In this document: in pieces, positions 17,191-26,449 of the stretch | Layout of the letters: each line of letters begins with the position of its first letter | Numbering within the stretch: position 1 is the stretch's first letter | From: Phytohabitans maris | GTDB taxonomy: Bacteria; Actinomycetota; Actinomycetes; Mycobacteriales; Micromonosporaceae | Assembly (NCBI RefSeq): GCF_031085175.1 | Contig: NZ_JAVHUY010000014.1 | Span: 150,232-214,231, forward strand | Reading direction: 5' to 3' | DNA length: 64,000 nucleotides | Program-made: the position numbers and the translations under genes | The notes under the pieces: generated by a model | What the model was told of the DNA's origin: nothing | Seen by the model: only the letters and a program-made list of their open reading frames with translations | Database searches by the model: none

Positions 17191-17847
17191 ATGCGTGTAC
17201 TGGTCGTCGAGGACGAGCGGCTGCTCGCCGACCTGATCGCCCGCTGGCTGCGGGGTGAGGCCCACGCGGTGGACGTCGCGTACGACGGCGACGCCGCGCT
17301 GGAACGGCTGGGCGTCAACGACTACGACGTGGTGGTGCTCGACCGCGACCTGCCGGTCGTGCACGGCGACGACGTGTGCCGGGCGCTGGTCGACTCCGGC
17401 GCGGAGGCCCGGGTGCTGATGCTCACCGCCGCGGCCGAGATCGGCGACCGGGTGGCCGGGCTCTCCCTCGGCGCGGACGACTACCTGCCCAAACCGTTCG
17501 CCTTCGCCGAGCTCGCCGCCCGCGTGCTGGCCCTGGGGCGGCGGGCCCGGCCGGCCGCGCCGCCGGTGCTCAGCCGCGCCGGCATCACGGTCGACCTGCC
17601 GCGGCGGGAGGTGCACCGCGACGGGCGGTACGTGTCGCTGTCCCGCAAGGAGTTCGCGACGCTGGCCGAGCTGATGCGGGCGGACGGGGCGGTGGTGAGC
17701 GCCGAGCACCTGCTGGAGAAGGTGTGGGACGAGCACGCCGACCCGTTCACGGCGGCGGTGCGGGTGACGATCCTCAAGCTGCGCCGCAAGCTCGGCGACC
17801 CGCCGGTCGTGGAGACCGTGCCCGGCGACGGGTACGTGATTCGATGA
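17191..17847 (+). CDS. OmpR-family response regulator
   Basis: A 218-aa regulator. The receiver domain has the acidic pocket (VVEDE), phospho-acceptor Asp51 (VVVLDRDLP), the switch Thr (LMLTAA) and Lys in DDYLPKPF. The C-terminal winged helix (about 122-218) ends ILKLRRKLGDPPVVETVPGDGYVIR. It is followed by its histidine kinase with a 4-nt ATGA overlap and is divergent from the MacB-like operon. That arrangement usually means the kinase senses cell-envelope stress or an antimicrobial and the regulator induces the pump. Confidence 0.93.
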   Translation: MRVLVVEDERLLADLIARWLRGEAHAVDVAYDGDAALERLGVNDYDVVVLDRDLPVVHGDDVCRALVDSGAEARVLMLTAAAEIGDRVAGLSLGADDYLPKPFAFAELAARVLALGRRARPAAPPVLSRAGITVDLPRREVHRDGRYVSLSRKEFATLAELMRADGAVVSAEHLLEKVWDEHADPFTAAVRVTILKLRRKLGDPPVVETVPGDGYVIR

Positions 17848-19028
17848 TCAGCCGGCTGACGATCCGCGCGCGTCTCACCGTCCTCTACGGCGGGCTGCTC
17901 TTCGTCGCGGGCGTGGTGCTGCTCGCCGTCACGTACGTGCTCGTCGGCCAGCGGATGCCGACCGCCGTCCGGATCCTCGCGACCCACACCCGCGGGCCGA
18001 ACGACGACCCGTCGGTGGCGCTGCCCAGCGGCGACCAGGTGTACCTGTCGGACCTGCCGGAGAAGCTGCGCGACGCCGCCCTGCAGGACATGCTCACCAC
18101 CGGCACGATCGCGCTGGTGCTGGTCACGGTCGTGGCGGTGGGGTTCGGGTGGCTGCTGGCCGGGCGGGCGCTGCAGCCGCTGCACCGGATCACCGAGACC
18201 GCGCACCGGATCGCCGCCGCGCCCGCCGCCGACCGGGGGCTGCACGAGCGGATCGCGCTCGCCGGCCCGCGCGACGAGGTCAAGGAGCTGGCGGACACGT
18301 TCGACACGATGCTGGAACGGCTGGACCGCTCCTTCGACGGCCAGCGCCGCTTCGTGGCGAACGCCTCGCATGAGCTGCGCACCCCGCTGACGCTGAGCCG
18401 GGCGGTGCTGGAGTACGCGGCGCACCGCGACACCCTCCCGCCCGAGGTGCGGCAGCTGACCGAGCTGCTGCTCGACATCAACCTGCGGCACGAGCGGCTG
18501 ATCAACGGGCTGCTGCTGCTCGCCCGTACCGACAACGAGATGCTCGACTCCAGCCCGGTCGACCTCGCCGACGTCGTCGCGCACACGGTCACCCATCTGG
18601 CGCCGGAGGCGGAGAAGGCGGGCGTGAGCGTCGGCGGCGAGCCCGCGCCCGCCCCCACGCTCGGCGACCCGGTCCTGCTGGAACGCCTCGTGCAGAACCT
18701 GGTCGAGAACGGCATCCGCCACAACACCGGCACCTCCGAGGGCTGGGTGCGGGTCGCCTGCCGCACCGTCCCGGGTGGCCTCGTCGAGCTCACCGTGAGC
18801 AACTCCGGGCCGGTCATCCCCCGGTACGAGATCCCCGGGCTGTTCGAGCCGTTCCGCCGGTACGGCTCCGAGCGGGTCGACCGGGACCGCGGCGCCGGGC
18901 TCGGCCTGTCGATCGTGCGGTCGGTCGCCCGGGCCCACGGCGGCGACGTCACGGCCGAGCCGCGCGACGGCGGTGGCCTGCTCGTACGCGTGACTCTGCC
19001 CCTCGCGACCGGGCCGGGCGTGGCATGA
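17844..19028 (+). CDS. Sensor histidine kinase
   Basis: A 394-aa membrane kinase. Two transmembrane helices (about 10-34, TVLYGGLLFVAGVVLLAVTY; about 84-108, TTGTIALVLVTVVAVGFGWL) flank a short, roughly 50-residue external loop, then HAMP (about 109-160). The dimerisation/phospho-acceptor helix carries His176 (NASHELRTPLTLS) and the ATPase domain has NLVENGIRHN, DRGAGLGLSIV and a terminal SVARAHGGDVTAEP. The short sensor loop suggests intramembrane or accessory-protein sensing. The start overlaps the regulator's stop codon. Confidence 0.93.
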   Translation: MISRLTIRARLTVLYGGLLFVAGVVLLAVTYVLVGQRMPTAVRILATHTRGPNDDPSVALPSGDQVYLSDLPEKLRDAALQDMLTTGTIALVLVTVVAVGFGWLLAGRALQPLHRITETAHRIAAAPAADRGLHERIALAGPRDEVKELADTFDTMLERLDRSFDGQRRFVANASHELRTPLTLSRAVLEYAAHRDTLPPEVRQLTELLLDINLRHERLINGLLLLARTDNEMLDSSPVDLADVVAHTVTHLAPEAEKAGVSVGGEPAPAPTLGDPVLLERLVQNLVENGIRHNTGTSEGWVRVACRTVPGGLVELTVSNSGPVIPRYEIPGLFEPFRRYGSERVDRDRGAGLGLSIVRSVARAHGGDVTAEPRDGGGLLVRVTLPLATGPGVA

Positions 19029-19035
19029 TCGGCGG

Positions 19036-20109
19036 ATGTCGCCCACTGTGGACGGGCAGCGGCGCCTCGACCTGTTCGCGGCCGGCATCGTCTACCTCGA
19101 CATCATCTTCACCGGCCTGCCGGCGCTGCCCGCGCCCGGCACCGAGGTGTGGACGCTCGGCATGGGCTCCAGCCCCGGCGGCATCGCCAACCTGGCCGTC
19201 GCCGCCAGCCGGCTCGGCGTCCACACCGGGCTGAGCTCGCCGTTCAGCTCCGACGCGTACGGCGACTTCTGCTGGCAGATCCTGCACGGCGAGGAGAACG
19301 TCGACCTCTCCGCCTCCCGCCGCTTCGACGGCTGGCACTCGCCGGTGACGGTGTCGCTGGCGTACGAGCGGGACCGCAGCATGATCACGCACGGTCACCC
19401 CGCCCCGGCCACCGTCGAGGGCCTGGTCGGCGACCTGCCGGCGGCGCGCAGCGCGTACGTGAGCCTGGAGCGGGAGCCGATGCCCTGGGTACGCCGCGCC
19501 CACGCGGCCGGCACGATGGTCTTCGCCGACGCCGGCTGGGACGCCACCGGCTCCTGGTCCGCCGAGGCGCTGTCGGTGCTCGACCACTGCCACGCGTTCC
19601 TGCCCAACGCGGTCGAGGCGATGCGCTACACCCACACCGACACCCCGGCCGCCGCGCTGCGCGCCCTCGCCGCACGGGTGCCGGTCACCGTGGTCACCTG
19701 CGGCCCGGCCGGCGCGCTGGCGCTGGACGCCGGCACCGGCGAGGAGGCCTCCGTGCCCGGCGTCCCGGTCGAGGCCCTCGACCCGACCGGCGCCGGCGAC
19801 GTCTTCGGCGCCGGCTTCATCGCCGGTACGCTCGCCGGCTGGCCCCTGACCGACCGGCTCGCCTTCGCCAACCTGGTGGCCGCGCTCTCGGTGCAGCACT
19901 TCGGCGGCTCGCTGTCGGCCCCCGGCTGGGGCGACATCGGCGACTGGTGGCGCGCCACGAAGGACCGCGCCGCCACCGGCCACGCCGACTCCACGGACGC
20001 CGAGGTCGCCCGCCGCTACGCCTTCCTCGACGACGCCATCCCCACTGGCCGGATCCGCCAGGTCCGCCGGGCAACGGCCACGATCGCCAAACTCTCCGAC
20101 GCCCAGTAA
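19036..20109 (+). CDS. PfkB family carbohydrate kinase
   Basis: A 357-aa ribokinase-like sugar or nucleoside kinase. The N-terminal substrate-binding glycines (GMGSSPGGIANLAVAASRLG) and the C-terminal anion-hole/catalytic motif DPTGAGDVFGAGFIAG, with the catalytic Asp, are intact. The middle is typical (FADAGWDATGSW, LPNAVEAM, VVTCGPAGALAL). It is longer than E. coli ribokinase because of a C-terminal tail (ARRYAFLDDAIPTGRIRQV). It starts 8 nt after the histidine kinase, so it may be co-transcribed with the two-component genes, though a functional link is not obvious. The phosphorylated sugar is unknown. Confidence 0.9.
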   Translation: MSPTVDGQRRLDLFAAGIVYLDIIFTGLPALPAPGTEVWTLGMGSSPGGIANLAVAASRLGVHTGLSSPFSSDAYGDFCWQILHGEENVDLSASRRFDGWHSPVTVSLAYERDRSMITHGHPAPATVEGLVGDLPAARSAYVSLEREPMPWVRRAHAAGTMVFADAGWDATGSWSAEALSVLDHCHAFLPNAVEAMRYTHTDTPAAALRALAARVPVTVVTCGPAGALALDAGTGEEASVPGVPVEALDPTGAGDVFGAGFIAGTLAGWPLTDRLAFANLVAALSVQHFGGSLSAPGWGDIGDWWRATKDRAATGHADSTDAEVARRYAFLDDAIPTGRIRQVRRATATIAKLSDAQ

Positions 20110-20275
20110 GACCCTGTTTCGGGATACCGCGGCGTCCGGAGTGGCCCCGCCGGAGGCGGAGGGGTGACCGCGACCAGGCGCGGAGGGTGCGGCCGCGGGA
20201 GCGACGGTCTGGACCACGGCGGGCGTCGCGGTAGCTCGAATGTTTGGAATCGGGCGCGGACCCGCCGGTGGGTGG

Positions 20276-22765
20276 CTAGGCCGGCTGGAGGCGGAGGGTG
20301 TCTTCGGCTTCGCGGCGGATGGTCGCGGGGTCCCAGCGCATCGGGAGCAGCTCGCCGCGGCGCCAGGGGCCGAACTGGTCGGCGTAGTGGGCGCTGAAGG
20401 CGTGCCCTGAGTTTCCGCTCAGCTGCACCCAGCGCGACCCGTCCAGGTTGCCGAGGTCGACCACCATGCGCATGGACGGGACGGCGTCCACCTCGTAGCC
20501 GGCGGCGGCGTCCCAGCCGGTGGCGTTGACGATGGAGGAGCCGCCGGCGACCGGCTCGGGGCCCTCGTTGAAGAGCCACTCGACCGGGCCGACACCGGAC
20601 TCGCCGAAGCTCTGGTTGCGCAGTTCGAGGGTGTGCAGGTCGCCCCAGCGCCAGCCGGACGGGTCGTCGCCGAGCCGGCCGGTCAGCTCGGCCGACGCGT
20701 CCGCGAGGGCGGCCGACAGGATCTGGTCCATGGTCTCCGCGGCGGGGGTCGAGCGGTCGTCCCACCACGGCGACGACGGCTTCTCCAGCAGGCCGCGGAC
20801 CACCTCCCACCAGCGGTCGCCGCCGTCCGCCCGGTAGTCCTCCGGCAGCTCGTCGAACGTCCGGGCGAGCAGCGCCCGCCACACCGCGTTGAAGTACGCG
20901 GCCGGGGCCGAGTCGACCGGCTGCTGGTAGTCCCAGCCGCGGAGCAGGTCGACCGCGCGGGACGAGGAGGGTACGCGCAGCAGGTGCGGCACGAGCAGCG
21001 GCCCGAGCGCGTTGTACCCGTCCGTCTGCATCCGCCGCACGTCGTCCACGGTGACCATCCGGCCGGCCCGCTCGACGAGCTGGTTGATGCGTTCGGAGCG
21101 GTAGCCGTAGGACCAGTCGTGGGTGAGCGGGTACGGGTAGCCCGGGCCGACCACCGCCTGGTTGGCGGTCACGATGTACCCCTGGGCCGGGTTGAGCACG
21201 CTGGGCAGCGCGTCGAAGGGGATGTAGGAGCGCCAGTCGTACCCGGTGTCCCAGCCCGGCGCCGGATACCGCCCGTCGCCCTCGCCGCGCACCGGGATGC
21301 GCCCCGGCGCCTGGTAGCCGATGTTGCCGGCCACGTCCGCGTACACCAGGTTCTGCGCGGGCACCTCGAAGAGCGCGGCCGCCGCCCGGAAGCTCGCCCA
21401 GTCGCGGGCCCGGTTGAGCGCGAAGAGCGCGTCGATCGTGCGGCCCGGGTCGAGGGCGGTCCAGCGCAGCGCCACCGCGTACCGGTCGCCGGCGTCCCGC
21501 AGCTCGGCCGAGGCGTCGGAGAGCAGCGGCCCGTTCCGGCTGGCCCGGACGGTGACCGTCACCGGCCCGCCGCCGGCGACCTTGATGGTCTCGGTGCGTT
21601 TGTCGAGGTCCCGCCAGCCGTCGCCGACCCGGACCCGGTCGCCGGCGACCTCCTCCAGGTAGAGGTCGGTGACGTCCGGGCCCAGGTTGGTGAAGCCCCA
21701 GGCGATCGCGTCGTTGTGGCCGATCACCACGCCCGGCACCCCGGCGAACGTGAATCCGGACAGGTCGAACCCGCATTCGCAGTGCAGCCCGGCCTGAAAC
21801 CAGATGCCCGGCATGCTCGGCGACAGGTGCGGGTCGTTGGCGAGCAGCGGCTTGCCGCCGGCGGTGCGGGTGCCGGCGATCACCCACGAGTTGGAGCCCA
21901 GGTCGGGGCCGGGCCGGCCGAGGAGGGCGGGCAGCCCCGCGAGCCCGTCGCGCACCGCGGCGAGCGCCGGCAGCCAGCCGCCTCCGGCGCCACCGGCGTC
22001 CGCGGCCACGAAGGCGCCGCCGGTCACCCGCCCGCCGCCGACGATCGGCCGGTTCAGACCCATCGGGTACGGCGGGAACAGCTCGTCGATCTCCGGACGG
22101 GTGAGCCCGCTGCCGGCGAGGATGGCCCGCTCGGTCTCGTCGGCCATGTTGCCGCGCAGGTCCCAGGCCATCGCCTTGAGCCAGGCGAGGCTGTCGACGG
22201 GGCTCCACCGTTCGATGCGGTAGCCGCGGTTGGTCAGCCCCAGCACCGTGTACTCCAGGCTGACCTCGCCGCTCGGGTCGCCGCCGCCGTGCTGGTCGAG
22301 CCAGGCGTTGACCCCGTCCGCGTACGCCTGCAGGAAGCCCCGGCTCTCCTCCGAGATGATCCCCCACTCCTGCTCGGCGACCCGGCGCCAGCCGAGCGTG
22401 CGCAGGTACGTGTCGGTCTCCAGCTGGTCGCGGCCGAACAGCTCGCTGAGCCGCCCGGCGGTCACGTGCCGGCGGAAGTCCATCTCCCAGAAGCGCTCCT
22501 GGGCGGTCACGTACCCCTGCGCGCGGAACAGGTCGGTGGAGCTGCCGGCGTAGATCTGCGGCACCCCGTACGCGTCGCGGTGCACGGTCACCTCGGCGGC
22601 GAGCCCGGGCAGCGTCAGCTCCCCGCCGTACTCGGCGAAGGAGCGGCGGACCGACCACACCCCGAGCAGCCCGCCCACGACGGCGAGGACGGTGAACCCG
22701 GCGAGCAGCGCGAGCGCGACCCGCCGGATCCGCCGCCACCCGATCCGCCCGCTCCGCTCGCCCAT
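20276..22765 (-). CDS. Penicillin acylase family protein
   Basis: An 829-aa Ntn-hydrolase precursor. An N-terminal membrane anchor/signal (LALLAGFTVLAVVGGLLGVW, about 16-38) is followed by the alpha chain (VHRDAYGVPQIYA, YVTAQERFWEMDFRRHVTAG). The autoproteolytic junction gives the catalytic N-terminal Ser near residue 291 (GSNSWVIAG), then ANDPHL, GHNDAIAWGFTN and TANQAVVG in the beta chain. Relatives hydrolyse penicillins, acyl-homoserine lactones or lipopeptide side chains; which one applies here is open. The ATG at 22765 is chosen because the longer in-frame extension is only a translation of the 54-bp palindromic repeat upstream. Confidence 0.9.
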   Translation of the reverse strand: MGERSGRIGWRRIRRVALALLAGFTVLAVVGGLLGVWSVRRSFAEYGGELTLPGLAAEVTVHRDAYGVPQIYAGSSTDLFRAQGYVTAQERFWEMDFRRHVTAGRLSELFGRDQLETDTYLRTLGWRRVAEQEWGIISEESRGFLQAYADGVNAWLDQHGGGDPSGEVSLEYTVLGLTNRGYRIERWSPVDSLAWLKAMAWDLRGNMADETERAILAGSGLTRPEIDELFPPYPMGLNRPIVGGGRVTGGAFVAADAGGAGGGWLPALAAVRDGLAGLPALLGRPGPDLGSNSWVIAGTRTAGGKPLLANDPHLSPSMPGIWFQAGLHCECGFDLSGFTFAGVPGVVIGHNDAIAWGFTNLGPDVTDLYLEEVAGDRVRVGDGWRDLDKRTETIKVAGGGPVTVTVRASRNGPLLSDASAELRDAGDRYAVALRWTALDPGRTIDALFALNRARDWASFRAAAALFEVPAQNLVYADVAGNIGYQAPGRIPVRGEGDGRYPAPGWDTGYDWRSYIPFDALPSVLNPAQGYIVTANQAVVGPGYPYPLTHDWSYGYRSERINQLVERAGRMVTVDDVRRMQTDGYNALGPLLVPHLLRVPSSSRAVDLLRGWDYQQPVDSAPAAYFNAVWRALLARTFDELPEDYRADGGDRWWEVVRGLLEKPSSPWWDDRSTPAAETMDQILSAALADASAELTGRLGDDPSGWRWGDLHTLELRNQSFGESGVGPVEWLFNEGPEPVAGGSSIVNATGWDAAAGYEVDAVPSMRMVVDLGNLDGSRWVQLSGNSGHAFSAHYADQFGPWRRGELLPMRWDPATIRREAEDTLRLQPA

Positions 22766-22801
22766 GGCGCCGCATCCTAGCCCGCGCGTCGCTCCCCGCC
22801 G

Positions 22802-22855
22802 GTGATCGAAGCTCCCCTCATGTCGTTCCAGCGACGTGGGAGGAGCTTCGATCAC
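22802..22855 (+). repeat. 54-bp palindromic element, copy A
   Basis: Arms GTGATCGAAGCTCC (22802-22815) and GGAGCTTCGATCAC (22842-22855) are perfect over 14 bp, and pairing continues imperfectly toward the loop. It sits between the 3' end of a broken hydrolase gene and the 5' end of the acylase gene. Copies B (43338) and C (61879, inverted) have exactly the same length. Confidence 0.9.
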
Positions 22856-22864
22856 TCCGGCTCG

Positions 22865-23611
22865 CTAGGCGGCGCGGAGGACGGCGTCGAGGCGGCCGGC
22901 GAACGCCGGGACGTCCAGCCCGAACCCGCCGTGGTCGCCCGGGAACGTCGCCACCGGCACGCCGAGCAACCCGCCCACCGCGTACGCGGCCCGGGCCGGC
23001 GGCTCCCCCTCGGAGGCCGCCCCGGCCGCCGGCACCACGACCGTGGTGGCGCCCTTGAGCGCGTCGGCCGTCCGGCACGTACCCGGCGAACGCCGGCACC
23101 TCGAACTCCAGGAAGAACTCGTTGTTGACCGCGAACCGGGCCAGCATCGCCGCCGTCTCCGGGTCGAGCTCGGCGGGCGCCTCGCCCCCGCCCGGTACCC
23201 GGTCCACGCTCTCGCCGTCGCCTTCCGCGGTGGGCGACCCGCTCATGGCGAGGGCCGCGCCGAGCACCTGCCCGGCCGCCGCCGAACCGCCCTCCCGGTA
23301 CGCGGCCTCGACCTCGCGGATGACGCCCCGCCAGTGGTCCCGCTCCGGCAGCAGCTCGAACAGGGGCGGCTCGTGCGCGACCAGCACCCGTACCAGCTCC
23401 GGGTGCCGCGCGGCCAGCTCGAGCCCGATGACCGCGCCCGAGCTGTTGCCGAATACGTATGCGGGCGCCCGCTCCGACACCCCGACCGCGGCCAGCACCC
23501 GGTACGCGTCGTCCCCGTGCTCGGCGATGCTCTGCGGTCCGGGCGCCCCGTCGAGCCGGCTGCGCGAGTTCCCCCGCTCGCCCCCGGCACGGCAACGGTC
23601 TTCGTCTCCAT
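22865..23611 (-). pseudogene. Alpha/beta hydrolase pseudogene (internal deletion and frameshift)
   Basis: This reads as a degraded alpha/beta hydrolase. A good start (GGAGGA then ATG at 23611) gives METKTVAVPGAS, but the sequence jumps at once to the RGNSRSRLDGAPGPQSIAEHG segment in another frame. The strand and oxyanion region that should lie between them (roughly 50-60 residues) are missing. The nucleophile elbow survives (YVFGNSSGAVIGLELAARHP). A single extra G at about 23066-23072 then shifts the frame again; correcting it restores KGATTVVVPAAGAASEG, the catalytic His in FPGDHGGFGLDV, and a stop at 22865. Two independent lesions argue for true decay, although the 1-nt shift alone could be a sequencing error. 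Confidence 0.8.
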
Positions 23612-23849
23612 CACTCACTCCTCCTCAGCCGACCATCCACGACTACGGTTCCGTCTTTCTGACGGATCCGGAAAGGGAGTCGGAGCGGCGGACCGGTTCT
23701 CGACACCCGGCCGCGCTCGCGCGGCGATACGACCGTGAAAAGCGCCCTTCGACGGAGTTGTGCCCCGTTCGGGCGATAGTTGCCCGGAAGCGACGATCGC
23801 TAGAGTGAGCGCTCCCAACCACGCTGCGTAGCCATCTGGAAGGTGTGCC

Positions 23850-25376
23850 ATGCCCACGCACCGGTTCAACCCGCCGCCTGGCTGGCCCGTGCCACCGCCC
23901 GGCTGGCAGCCGCCGGCGGGTTGGCACCCCGACCCGAGCTGGCCGCCCGCGCCGCCCGGCTGGCAGTTCTGGGTGGCGGAACCGGCGGCCACGACGCGCG
24001 GCGCGGCGGTTGTCCCGGTCGTCCCCGGCCACCAGCCCTCACCCGCCTCCGGATCCGCCCCGGTCGCTTTCCCGCCGGCGTCCGGCACGACCGGCCGAAA
24101 CGGCGCGCTCGGTGGCCTCTTCGGCGGCAAGAAGCGCCTGGAGGACGAGAACGACGAGCTACGCCGCCAGCTCAACGCGCTGATGGGGATGGACGCCGCC
24201 GCGGTCGCGGCCGAGGCGGCGGCGCTGCGGGACCAACTGCACGCGCTGCGCGCCGAGCACGCGTCGCTGCAGGCCGAGCTGGCGACGGCGCGGGCCGAGC
24301 TGGTCCGCACGACGGACGAGGCCACGCTGCAGGAGGTCGGCATCTACCGGTACCAGCATCCGCTCGCGGACGCGGTGGCCTACAAAGCGAGGCTGGCGGA
24401 CCTGTCCGACCGGATCAAGGCCATGGCGCGCGGCGGGACCGCGGTCCTCGCCAACACCGGCTGGACGGTGAACGGGTCGGCCGCGGAGGGCCGCAAGATG
24501 ATCACGCAGTACTCGAAGCTGATGCTGCGGGCGTACAACGCGGAGGCGGACAGCTGCGTGGCGCGGGTCCAGCCGCACAAGGTGCACACGACCATCGAGC
24601 GGCTCGACAAGGTGGCCACGACGATCGCCCGCCTCGGCAACACGATGGGCATCCGCATCGGGCCGGACTACCACTGGCTGCGCGTACAGGAGATCACGCT
24701 CACCGCGGACTACCGGGCCAAGGTCGAGGAGGAGAAGGAGCGGGTCCGCGAGGAGCGGGAACGCCAGCGCGAGGAGCGGGCCGCGTTGCAGGAGTTCGAG
24801 CGGGAGAAGGCGCGGCTGGCCAAGGAACAGTCGCACTACCTCGCCGCGCTGGCGAAGCTCCAGGCCAAGGGTGACCTCACCGGTGCCGCCGACCTGGAGG
24901 CCAGGCTCGCCGAGATCGGTGAGGCGATCGCGGGCGTCGAGGCCCGGGAGGCGAACATCCGCGCCGGCTACGTCTACGTGATCTCCAACATCGGCGCCTT
25001 CGGCCCCAACATGGTCAAGATCGGCATGACGCGCCGCCTCGACCCGGAGGACCGGGTGCGCGAGCTCGGGGACGCGTCCGTCCCGTTCCGCTTCGACACG
25101 CACGCCCTGATCTTCAGCGACGACGCCGTGGGCCTGGAGGGGAAGCTGCACGCGGCTCTCGACAAGCAGCGGGTCAACAAGGTCAACGTCCGCCGCGAGT
25201 TCTTCTACGCCGACCCCGCCCAGGTGCGCGACCTGCTCCAGCAGATCGCCGGCCAGCACCTGCTGGAGTACCACGAGACGCCGCAGGCGCTGGAGTGGCG
25301 GGCCAGCGGCACGCACGAGCAGCAGACCCCGCCGCCGGCCGACGCCCCGCCGCCAGCCGTGGCCGCGGCGGCCTGA
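23850..25376 (+). CDS. DUF4041 protein with C-terminal GIY-YIG (T5orf172/Mug113-type) nuclease domain
   Basis: A 508-aa soluble protein. Residues 1-45 repeat a PPGW/PxxW motif (PPGWPVPPPGWQPPAGWHP), reminiscent of DUF2510-like surface or protein-interaction segments. A coiled coil (about 91-155) leads into the DUF4041 domain (about 155-290: IYRYQHPLADAVAYKARLAD, GWTVNGSAAEGRKMITQYSK). A second highly charged coiled coil (about 293-365) follows, then a GIY-YIG domain (about 371-455) with GYVYVISN, MVKIGMTRRLDPEDRVRELG, Glu in GLEGKLHAALD and RREFFYADP. DUF4041/GIY-YIG proteins are common in prophages and defence-rich islands; the activity is uncharacterised. It is followed 16 nt later by a DUF4236 gene, a probable operon. 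Confidence 0.85.
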   Translation: MPTHRFNPPPGWPVPPPGWQPPAGWHPDPSWPPAPPGWQFWVAEPAATTRGAAVVPVVPGHQPSPASGSAPVAFPPASGTTGRNGALGGLFGGKKRLEDENDELRRQLNALMGMDAAAVAAEAAALRDQLHALRAEHASLQAELATARAELVRTTDEATLQEVGIYRYQHPLADAVAYKARLADLSDRIKAMARGGTAVLANTGWTVNGSAAEGRKMITQYSKLMLRAYNAEADSCVARVQPHKVHTTIERLDKVATTIARLGNTMGIRIGPDYHWLRVQEITLTADYRAKVEEEKERVREERERQREERAALQEFEREKARLAKEQSHYLAALAKLQAKGDLTGAADLEARLAEIGEAIAGVEAREANIRAGYVYVISNIGAFGPNMVKIGMTRRLDPEDRVRELGDASVPFRFDTHALIFSDDAVGLEGKLHAALDKQRVNKVNVRREFFYADPAQVRDLLQQIAGQHLLEYHETPQALEWRASGTHEQQTPPPADAPPPAVAAAA

Positions 25377-25392
25377 GGCCGGGAGGCCGGGC

Positions 25393-26439
25393 ATGGGCTT
25401 CTACCTGGGTACGAGCCTCACCGCGGGCCCGTTCCGGCTCAACCTCTCGCCATCGGGCATCGGTATCTCCGCCGGCGTGCCGGGCTTCCGGATCGGAACC
25501 GGCCCGCGCGGCAACGTCGTACGCGTCAGCGGGCTGGGCACCTACTACTCGGGGCCACCGCGCCCTCTCGCGGCCGTACCGCACGAGCCGTACCCGCCCG
25601 CGCTGGCCCAGCCCGGCGACGTGGTCCTCCGGGAGCTGGACGGCGCCTCGGTCCAGCACCTCGTGGCGGTGCACCCGTCCGACATCGTGAGCCAGCTGCG
25701 GGCCGCGACCCGCCGGGTGCCCCTGTGGCCGTTCGCGGCGGGGGCGACGGCCCTGCTGGCGCTACTGACCATCCCCTTCGGACTGGCGCTGCTCGTGCCC
25801 GGCGTACCGGCCGTCGTGTGGCTGTACCTGCGCGACCGCGCCCGCCGTTCGGTGGTCGTCTTCTACCAGGTCGACGGCGAGCCGGCGGCGTGCTTCGAGC
25901 GGCTCGCGGCGGCGCACCAGTTCTCCGCCCAGGCGCATCGCGCCTGGCACGTCGAGGCGCGATCCGGCACGCTCACGCCGTACCAGCAGAAGGTCAACGC
26001 GGGCGCGCACACCGTCGTGCGCCACGTGCCCGGGCGCCTGACGACCGGTGGACCGCCGGTGCTGGTCACCAACGTGCTCGTCCCCAGCCTCCACACCCGG
26101 ACGCGCTCGGTGTATTTCCTGCCGGACCGCGCGTTGCTGCGCCAGGGCAGCGAGTACGCGGAGCTGCCGTACGCGTCGCTGCGGGTGAGCGCGGCCCCGC
26201 AACGATTCATCGAGGGTGGGGCCGTGCCCCGCGACTCCCGTGTCGTCGACACCACCTGGCAGTACACGAACGTGCGAGGTGGCCCCGACCGGCGGTTCAA
26301 GAACAACCGCCAGCTGCCGGTGATGCTGTACGGGCGCCTGACCCTCAGCACGCCGCAGGGCTTCTACATGGCCTGGGACTTCTCCCGGCCGGAGGCCGCC
26401 GAGGCGCTCGCCGACGGCATCCGGCGGATGGCGCGGTGA
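25393..26439 (+). CDS. DUF4236 domain membrane protein
   Basis: A 348-aa protein. The first 55 residues are a DUF4236 module (GPFRLNLSPSGIGISAGVPG, FRIGTGPRG), a short glycine-rich beta structure of unknown role. Two adjacent hydrophobic helices at about 117-145 (LWPFAAGATALLALLTIPFG, LALLVPGVPAVVWLYL) anchor a roughly 200-residue C-terminal domain that resembles the ligand- or DNA-independent sensor parts of short bacterial membrane proteins but that I cannot name (YQQKVNAGAHTVVRHVPGRL, DRALLRQGSEYAELPYASLR). It lies 16 nt after the DUF4041/GIY-YIG gene, and both are likely made together. Confidence 0.8.
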   Translation: MGFYLGTSLTAGPFRLNLSPSGIGISAGVPGFRIGTGPRGNVVRVSGLGTYYSGPPRPLAAVPHEPYPPALAQPGDVVLRELDGASVQHLVAVHPSDIVSQLRAATRRVPLWPFAAGATALLALLTIPFGLALLVPGVPAVVWLYLRDRARRSVVVFYQVDGEPAACFERLAAAHQFSAQAHRAWHVEARSGTLTPYQQKVNAGAHTVVRHVPGRLTTGGPPVLVTNVLVPSLHTRTRSVYFLPDRALLRQGSEYAELPYASLRVSAAPQRFIEGGAVPRDSRVVDTTWQYTNVRGGPDRRFKNNRQLPVMLYGRLTLSTPQGFYMAWDFSRPEAAEALADGIRRMAR

Positions 26440-26449
26440 CCCGCGTCCG

